NCBI RefSeq assembly: GCF_036370855.1
Contig: NW_026991408.1
Location: 248,001-312,000 of the forward strand
From: Dromaius novaehollandiae
Taxonomy: Eukaryota; Chordata; Aves; Casuariiformes; Dromaiidae
DNA length: 64,000 bases
Direction: 5' to 3'
Made by a program: the position numbers and the translations under genes. Below, piece by piece: positions 56,641 through 64,000 of this stretch; within the stretch, counting starts at the first letter, position 1; each line of letters starts with the position of its first letter. Below the pieces are notes generated by a model that worked only from the letters and a program-made list of their open reading frames with translations, was not told where the DNA came from and ran no database searches.

Positions 56641-57180
56641 AGGGAGCAGTGCGAGGCCTTCCCGACGCGCCTCAGGCAGGAACATGCCCTCGCACATGCG
56701 CAGTCCCATCCGCGGCGCGCGCCCTGACCGCCGGTCACGTGAGAGGCGAGGGGCGGGGCGCCGCCCACATGACCCCTCCCACGGCCCGGCTCGGCCCCAA
56801 AATGGCGGCCTACCTGCAGTGGCGGCGGTTCGTCTTCTTCGATAGGGAGGCGGTGAAGGAGCCGCCGGGGCCCGACGGAGCTGGCGGGAAGCCCTTCGTG
56901 CTGCCCGCGGGCATCGCGGTCTGCGACTCGGGCCGGGGCAGCCTCGTGTTCGGGGATATCCTTTGCGGCGGCGAGAGGCGCCTCGCCGGGCGCCGCGGCC
57001 TGCGCGGGGGTCGGGGCCGGAGGCGCGGCGGGTCGGGCTGGGCTGCCCCGCGGGGGCTGGCGCGGCCCGGGCGGGCGGGCGGGCGGGCTCGGGGCGCGGC
57101 AGCCTTGGGACCGCAGCGGCTCTCTGCGCTTCTGCGGCCCCTGCACGCCCAAAGTTTGGCGCTTTCGCTGCCTGAGGAAG
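56640..57180 (+). promoter_or_regulatory. VPS11 CpG-island promoter
   Basis: Dense CpG around the first exon. Upstream of the ATG are an NRF1-like element around 56694-56703 (GCACATGCGC), a near-perfect CLEAR box GTCACGTGAG (56734-56743) and Sp1-type GGGGCGGGGC (about 56750-56759). A YY1 consensus AAAATGGCGGC (56799-56809) covers the start codon. No TATA box is seen. These are typical of housekeeping and lysosomal gene promoters. Confidence 0.7.
56734..56743 (+). promoter_or_regulatory. CLEAR-type E-box (TFEB/MITF family)
   Basis: GTCACGTGAG matches nine of ten positions of the published CLEAR consensus GTCACGTGAC and lies 59-68 bp upstream of the VPS11 ATG. Binding is inferred from sequence and gene function only. 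Confidence 0.6.
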
Positions 57181-60100
57181 CACACCTACTGCAAGCTTGG
57201 TAGGGGTCCGCGGCGGGGAGCCTGAGGGTTCGGGTAACGACGTGCCTGGTGTGTTCCTGTCTTGGTGTGCCTTAGCTGTGATCTACATATGGAAGGTCAG
57301 ATCTGGTTTTTGCCCCGCTCCCTTCAGCTTACTAGTTTCCAAGCTTACAAGCTAAGGGTAACGCACCTCTACCAGCTGAAGCAGCACAGTATCCTGGTTT
57401 CTGTTGGTGAGGATGAAGAGGGTATTAATCCTTTGGTAAGTCAAACAGCTGAGAGAGGAAAGCTCATTTGTATGATGAATCTTTATAAAGACTATTGTGG
57501 TTACTTTGCCAGGGGCTTCTTTCCTTAAGTAGCTTGCTGGTCCTTGGCTCTGTGAACTCTGATGTCCATTCTTCACTTCCTAACACCTGAGCTTTCACCT
57601 GTGCCTCCTCTGTTGTTTGTAGGTTAAAGTGTGGAACCTGGAGAAACGAGATGGTGGTAATCCTCTCTGCACACGGATTTTTCCAGCGATACCGGGTAAC
57701 AAGCCCACAGTCGTATCCTGCCTAACCGTCCATGAGAATCTTAATTTCATGGCGATTGGTAAGTAAAATTTAACTGGAGTAGTTAAAGAAAAATCTTTTG
57801 GTGCTAAGATGTAGGGAGAATAGATGGGTAACACAAAAAGTCAGGACTGATCATTCTGACTTTTTTCTTTTGTTCTCATCCAGCTTTTACTTGCAGAGGT
57901 AGTGTGTCTCACTGCTGGAGAGCTTGAGAGGATAAATGTGTATGCTTAGTGTGCATCTATATATATTACTGTATTAACTTTGATATTTAGAAGAGAGGCA
58001 TGTATTTTTAGTTGATGTAATTTTTTTCCTATAAATCAGTAGATTTCAAATTTAATGAACTTATTATGAAATTTGGCTTTCATTGTGGCACAGAAAAGAT
58101 CATGGATCGCATGATACCTAAGGTTGCAGAGATGTTTGTTTCTCAGTCACTGTGTAAAAATCTTTTTAAAACGAAGAAAAAAGGCTAGTTTCTTTGCTTG
58201 GATTTAAACACTCTTTTATAGTATTTGCTTAAACACTGACAAAGTAAGACAAGTAAGGTTTGTGAGGCTACAAGCTATTTCTGTGGGTTGATCCCTGCAC
58301 TGAAATCAGAGTTTCCATATGTGTATTGTGGCCTTTCCCCTTGAAACAGTTTGCAGGATCAGGGCCCTAAGCAAGTTGTAGAAACCTAATGTTTTACTCA
58401 GTTTTAGGGATCTCCCTCTAGGGCTTTAAGAATTTAGATTTTAGAGTTTTAGGAATTCTCCCTTTAGGGTTTTTTGAGTGTGTTGTGTATTTTAAATGAG
58501 CAAATTAACTAAACTGATAGCTGTTCTTTTAAAAACAAAACAAAACAACAAAAAAAAAACCAAAAGAAATCAACCTGCAAGTGAAGTTTGTGTGGGGAAG
58601 ACAAGTTGAATGTCACTGAAAAGTGGCATCATGTGTGCAGCCAGGAGACAGCTATGGACTGTAATAAGACTAATCGAGGATAGTCTGGTATGTGCTTCCA
58701 TGAAGTGAGAACCTGCAGCGATCCCATTCCTTAATATCTTGTTGGCTAGCAAGGTGTTGTCACTCACCAGAGCTGCCATAACTTACACTGGATAATGTTT
58801 CAAGTGTGCCATATGAGTAAACAGTTTTGTCTGTCTCCTTCACCAGGTTTCGCAGATGGCAGTGTTGTACTTACAAAAGGAGACATCACTCGAGACCGGC
58901 ATAGTAAGACCCAGATCCTCCATGAGGGCAGTTATCCAATTACTGGCCTTGCTTTCCGACAGTCTGGCAAAACAACGCATCTGTTTGTGGTGACCACAGA
59001 GAACATCCAGGTGGGAAGTTACTTATTAAAAATGAGAATCTGGCTTGCAAGTTGCATTGGCTTCAGAGTCTAGTTCAAAGTGATTCCCAAAATCTTGTAT
59101 CTCCTCTGTAGTCTTATACACTCTCAGTGAAAGATTATCCTCATCTGGAGTTGGACACTCATGGTTGTGGATTGCGCTGTTCTTCTCTCAGCGACCCCTC
59201 CCAGGATCTCCAGTTCATTGTGGCGGGAAACGAATGTGTGTACCTTTACCAACCAGACGAACGTGGCCCATGCTTTGCCTTCGAGGGACAAAAGCTAATT
59301 GTTCACTGGTATCGGGGGTACCTCATCATTGTCTCCAAGGACCAAAAGACTTCTCCGAAGTAGGGCTCCTTGGAACAGATGAGTTCTTTTCACTTTTGTG
59401 GCTTCCTGCTTTCCCTTCTTCCCTGGGAGGCTTCACTGTGGGGGCTGATTGCAACTTTGTCAGAGGCTGTCAAAATTCATCCAAACCCCATACAGCCTTA
59501 ATCTGTATTGAGGGAGTAGCACAATCATGTATGCTGAACCAATGGAATTTTTTTTCGGTCATATGAATGTGTCTAACGCATGGATGGAATTCCTGCATAA
59601 GTATTGACCCACTTAGTTTAATTGTCTGAATGGAACCCACTCGACTTTCTCCCTGGCATCGCTAGTTTGCATGGGTATCAAAAGCAATCAAGTTACGTTC
59701 TCTTGGATTTCTAAAACTTTCTTCTGCTTTCCAGGTCAGAGTTTGCTGGGAGCGAGGCACAGAATTCAGACAAACAAATCTTGAATATCTACGACTTGTG
59801 CAACAAATTCATTGCATACAGCTCAATCTTCGATGATGTAGTAGATGTCTTAGCAGAGTGGGGGTCTCTGTATGTACTGACCAGAGATGGGAAGATTCAT
59901 GTCCTGCAGGAGAAGGATACACAGACCAAACTTGAGGCATGTAAATCTGTTTTGTTATTAGTCTCTGCCTTATGTCTGCAAGATTGTACTGCCTTGACAG
60001 ATTGAAAAGTTGAAGAGCCAGCATTCAGGTAAGTGAGTAACATAACAAATGACTGGATGGCTTCTCCGCATAACCAGTGTTGTAAGCGTTTGATATTTAA

Positions 60101-63100
60101 AAGCCTGCATGTACTTACATGTGCAGCACTGAAAAGAAAGAACTTGTTTTCCGGGCATGTTTTAACCTTGTTTTGGGAGGTGATGTTTCCCTCATGCTGC
60201 TGTTATCCCATATTTAACAGATGTTATTCAGAAAGAACTTATTTGAAATGGCTATTAACCTGGCCAAGAGTCACCACTTGGATAGCGACGGCTTGTCAGA
60301 GATTTTCCGGCAATATGGAGATCATCTGTACAACAAGGGGAACCATGATGGAGCCATTCAGCAGTATATCCGGTGAGCAGGGGTTGTATGGAGCCGAGAT
60401 AATGTAGCACAGATAGGCGCTACGGAGGCCTTGATATTTGTCTCAAATATCAGAATACCAGAAGAAAAGACATTGACTCGAGGCGAAGGATTCTACCAGT
60501 AGAGAGAAGCAGTTCAGTCAGATTAAAAGTCTCAGAAGAGTTGCTTGGTAATCACTGCCTACACCTTAGTGTAAGCTTCTTCTCTTTGATTGTGTCATAA
60601 CATGGATTATGAAGCTGCATATAAGAATGGAATGGGGCCTAATAATGTCAATATAAACAAAGGATTGTCTCGTTTGGAATCTTGTGCCATTCTGGCTATC
60701 CCGTGTCCAAAAGCGCACTGTGAAACTGCAGAGGCTCACAGGAACATGACAAACCAGATTAAGGGTTTGTAAGGCTATCCACTGAGGCAAATATAAAAGA
60801 TAAGTTTTTGTGTCCTACTGAGGAAAAGAGCAAATGCTAATGTGATGTAAGTAAGGTATAATAGAGGGTGGTTCAGAACCTTCTGTTCTTCTTATCTTAA
60901 AACAGAAGGGGAAGCAATTCAGTGTAATTTCAAGATGGTATATTAGTTGACTGATAAGAAAAAAACTTTTCATGCAATGCAAAAATAGAATTCTGATAAC
61001 CCAGCACTAACTTTATTTGCAATTCATGGCATAATTGGGTACTATCTGGAAAAAATGCTATTTAAATGTAGGCAAAGCTTTTGAAGAGCTGACAAGAAAA
61101 CTATGTAGTACACTTGCCTCCTGTGATAGCTGTAAGGCTAAGGATGAAATTTTCTTCTGTTGCTTTTCTTGTATCTTTCTTGGAAATACTAACTACTGGC
61201 TGTTGTCAGAGCCAAGGCAGTAGATAAGATGGATGATGTGATTTGATCAGGTATGGCAGTCTTGGAAGATGCTCAAACAGATTAACTGAAGTCTGTTGTA
61301 AAACTTCTCAGGTTTTATAAAACTTCTAACACTGTAGTGGGGCTTACTGACAACTTCATGTTTAGTCCCTTTAAAACACTATGAAGTGCAGTATACTTGT
61401 ATAGCTGAAACTTTGCTCTCTGGAATCTTGACCTGTGGTGAGAGTTGGCATGTATTTTATTGTGGACTTGTCCGCGATAAAGTAAGTGTCAGGGTAACTG
61501 TGGCTAAACTGCTCAGATGTCAGCAAGAGTTTTGAAAGTAAGACTGAGTATGAGGCTGAAATTAAGGAAAACATGGCTGCTGTTCCCCTTTTTTTGGGCT
61601 TCCCGGTTAGCTGTGGTCAGTGTAGTCTTACCTTCTCACTCTTTCCTTAAAGGAATGTTAACTCCTTATATGCTGCCACCATCCTTCCAATTTGCAGCCT
61701 TTGTTGTAGAGGGGATTGTTTTTTTCACTGTGCATACAGATGGGTGTTCTGGTTATACCATAACTAGTTGCTTCTTCTGATATGTAGCTGGGTGGTCCCT
61801 AATGGGTTAGTGTCTGCTGAAGTTGTGTTCTGCCTGCTCCATTATTAATTTCTCCATTTGTGACTCACTGGGTATCTGGACTCTCGTGAAATGACTCTTC
61901 CCCTCCCAGAACTATAGGGAAGTTGGAGCCGTCTTACGTTATTCGGAAGTTCCTGGATGCTCAGCGTATACACAACCTCACTGCTTATCTACAGACTCTC
62001 CACCTGCAGTCCCTGGCCAATGCAGACCATACCACACTTCTGCTGAATTGTTATACCAAACTCAAAGACAGCTCCAAACTGGAGGAGTTTATCAAGGTAA
62101 TTGTGGAAGGTAAACTAGAAATAATGCAAAGTGGTTAGGTTATCGTGAGAATTGAAAAGCGGTAATGGTGGCAGAATAAATTGGCTCCTGGGAGGGGGAG
62201 GAGCTATTTTTATTTAAAAAAAGGCAGGGGGGGAGCAGACAGAATGAGACTTGTACCTCAGTACCTTTGTCTTTGCTCCTTTGTTTCCAAGCTCTCAGCT
62301 TCATTCTGGGTTTGGCTGACTTGCCATTTAAGTTTGGAGTGTGCTGGCTTTGGCCAGTGTGGCTAGCAATCTACTTGAGAGGTGGTTAGACTGTTTCTAT
62401 TCTGCGTGTGTGACCTTTCCCTTGCATGAGAGGTGCTGAGTTGTCAATGTTTTGGTTTTCCTCGGTCTACGTAAATGATTGCTACTTGTGGATTATGGGA
62501 ATAATGAGGGGGGCTGCCTTTCTGCTTCTGTTTTTGTAGACTAGTGAGAGTGAGGTCCGCTTTGATGTGGAGACAGCAATCAAGGTGCTTCGTCAAGCAG
62601 GTTACTACTCGCATGCTGTGTACCTGGCAGAAAAGCATGCACACCATGAATGGTACCTCAAAATCCAGCTAGAGGACATCAAGGTGAGGAGATGCCATTG
62701 CTCACATTCCTACTGGTTTTGTCAGGGGTGTGACTTCTCTATGGACCATTCTGTGGACTCTGTGGATATGGACTCCCCTAGGACTATTCAGGCGGCGATA
62801 AAAACACCTGCTGCTGCTTGTGCATTGGTTCTCTGCTTCTGGTTTGTACAGTAGACTGAGGGTGGAAATCAGAAGGGTTAACTGTTTTATCTCGGCGATG
62901 GCTTTTTACAGAGCCACTTAAGAGAAGGGAGGATCTTTAGCGACAGACTGAGCTAAATCACTCTCTTCTTCCCCTGGGCTAGGGCCAACCTTCCTCCCTG
63001 AGGAGGAAAATCAGCAGGAGTTGTGAGCTAGGTGGTAATTCAGAGCAAATTAAAAAATGAAGTATACCTTCATGGTATAGTTGCAGTGTGTCTTCAGTGC

Positions 63101-63847
63101 TCTCTGTAGCCCAAGTAGCGGTGTAACCTTGCAATGGATAACAGGTGCCAGTGTCATATGATTCCTGCTGGCTGCCCCCACAGAACTACCAGGAGGCCTT
63201 GGGGTACATTGGAAAGCTGCCTTTTGATCAGGCAGAGAGCAACATGAAGCGGTATGGTAAAATCCTGATGCACCATGTCCCTAATGAGACCACGGAATTG
63301 CTGAAGATACTGTGCACTGATTACCGGCCATCAGGAGACAAAGAAGGCCCTGGGATGCTGGAAGGAAAAAAGGTATGGTTTGCACTGACTGAGAATTGTT
63401 GCTGTAGAGTAGCAAGTTTGCAGCAAGTGGATGCTCCCACGTGCTTTCTGGTGCAGGCCTGATGTCTTAAATGTAGTGAGGAGACCTGCCCTGGTGTTAC
63501 CACCAGAGACAAAATACTCCCTGATGCTATTGCTCAGCACTGATTTCTGCATTAATTGGAATTCTGTACTGAGTATTCCTCTCGTGCCAGAGACACTGGA
63601 AATGAGCATGTTACGTGTTGGGAAAGAAGCACCTGTCTGGCTGTGGCTGGTCTGGGTGCTTAACTCTTCCTGGGCTCTATTACAGGCTAATTCTGAGGAG
63701 TTCATTCCAGTCTTTGCGAACAACTCTCGAGAATTAAAGGCTTTTCTGGAGCACATGACTGAAGTACAATCTGACTCCCCACAAGGTGTCTATGACACAT
63801 TGCTGGAACTTCAGCTTCAGAACTGGGCACACGAACAAGATGAACAG
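56802..63847 (+). CDS. VPS11: VPS11, core subunit of HOPS and CORVET (5' part, 11 exons)
   Basis: Class C Vps tethering subunit needed for late endosome-lysosome (HOPS) and early endosome (CORVET) fusion. Exons: 56802-56955, 57287-57435, 57623-57758, 58847-59010, 59112-59359, 59735-59936, 60221-60372, 61910-62096, 62540-62683, 63184-63372, 63686-63847. They join in frame to 629 codons and follow human VPS11 from MAAYLQWRRFVFFD to LQNWAHEQDEQ. The first about 400 residues are the N-terminal beta-propeller (CDSGRGSLVFGD, HENLNFMAIGFADGS, YQPDERGPCFAFEG). The alpha-solenoid with the clathrin-type repeat follows (LFEMAINLAKS, LNCYTKLKDSSKLEEF, AIKVLRQAGYYSHA). The remaining about 300 residues, including the C-terminal RING-H2 zinc finger, lie beyond the right edge. 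Intron 1 is an AT-AC intron and intron 6 appears to have a GC donor. Residues after VKEPP are shorter than in human. Confidence 0.97.
56956..57286 (+). other. VPS11 intron 1: AT-AC, U12-type
   Basis: The 331-nt intron begins ATATCCTTT, the consensus of U12-dependent AT-AC donors, and ends CTAC. CCTTAGC (57270-57276), one mismatch from the U12 branch-site core CCTTAAC, lies about a dozen bases before the end, the usual spacing. The splice leaves G|AT and so rebuilds Gly-Asp-Met-Glu-Gly-Gln, the conserved protein sequence. No GT-AG choice preserves both conserved flanks. Confidence 0.88.
57436..63685 (+). other. VPS11 introns 2-10
   Basis: Introns are 57436-57622, 57759-58846, 59011-59111, 59360-59734, 59937-60220, 60373-61909, 62097-62539, 62684-63183 and 63373-63685. 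All are GT-AG except 59937-60220, which needs a GC donor (gcatgt). The larger ones (57759-58846 and 60373-61909) are A/T-rich and hold nothing I recognise. Confidence 0.85.
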
Positions 63848-64000
63848 GTTTGAACTCCTCCAGCTTTGTATTTTGAGAGGGAACTTTTGTGTCTGGTGAA
63901 TATATTTGCATTCCTGCTGACCTGTAACCTATCCACGTGGGGGGTGTTAACATGAAGCAATACATGTGCTGTCCTGGACAAATAAATGGGAAAGCAGTCT
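63848..64000 (+). other. Start of VPS11 intron 11, cut by window edge
   Basis: Donor gtttga after the Gln codon of HEQDEQ (weak beyond the GT). The next exon, expected to encode KEKLHAEA-like sequence, is not in the window. Confidence 0.75.

Noticed and set aside
59360-59566. Continuation of VPS11 exon 5 past 59359
   Set aside because: The reading frame stops within two codons. The conserved Lys-Ser-Glu-Phe junction is restored only by splicing to 59735.

Overview
The window is vertebrate nuclear DNA, most likely from a bird and perhaps from a GC-rich microchromosome. Four conserved protein-coding genes are split into exons with GT-AG (and a few unusual) splice sites. Introns are short for a vertebrate, gene spacing is tight, and no LINE, SINE or LTR copy was recognised by eye. 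The bird assignment is an inference from this compactness and from protein similarity; a crocodilian or turtle is not excluded.

Layout. Positions 1-2874 hold GC-rich 5' sequence of BCL9L. BCL9L (+) has coding exons from 2938 to 16488 and a long 3' UTR to about 20,140. CXCR5 (-) faces it tail to tail: the main exon is 25,726-26,802, and a 13-codon first exon lies 5.8 kb away at 32,574-32,612. A GC-rich stretch of about 4 kb with orphan CpG-rich patches separates CXCR5 from the CpG-island promoter of DDX6 (about 36.5-37.6 kb). DDX6 (+) has 12 coding exons from 39,422 to 49,917 and a 3' UTR of about 5.5 kb. VPS11 (+) starts at a CpG-island promoter at 56.65 kb and runs off the right edge, with its first 11 coding exons (629 codons) inside the window. 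All exon chains join in frame: BCL9L 1512 aa, CXCR5 371 aa, DDX6 483 aa, VPS11 1-629.

The genes do not form one pathway. BCL9L is a beta-catenin/Pygopus co-activator, CXCR5 is the CXCL13 receptor of B and follicular helper T cells, DDX6 is a P-body RNA helicase, and VPS11 is a core subunit of the HOPS/CORVET tethering complexes. BCL9L-CXCR5-DDX6 is the order known from human 11q23; VPS11 directly after DDX6 is not the human arrangement.

I found no new multi-gene system. The most interesting observations are: an AT-AC (U12-type) first intron in VPS11; GC-AG introns in DDX6 (splitting the DEAD motif) and probably in VPS11; an Asn in place of the near-invariant Asp2.50 of CXCR5; a PORE-like Oct-factor dyad just upstream of CXCR5; a CLEAR (TFEB-type) box and a YY1 box over the start codon at VPS11; and a 35-bp tandem duplication and an AT-rich TAAT cluster in BCL9L introns.
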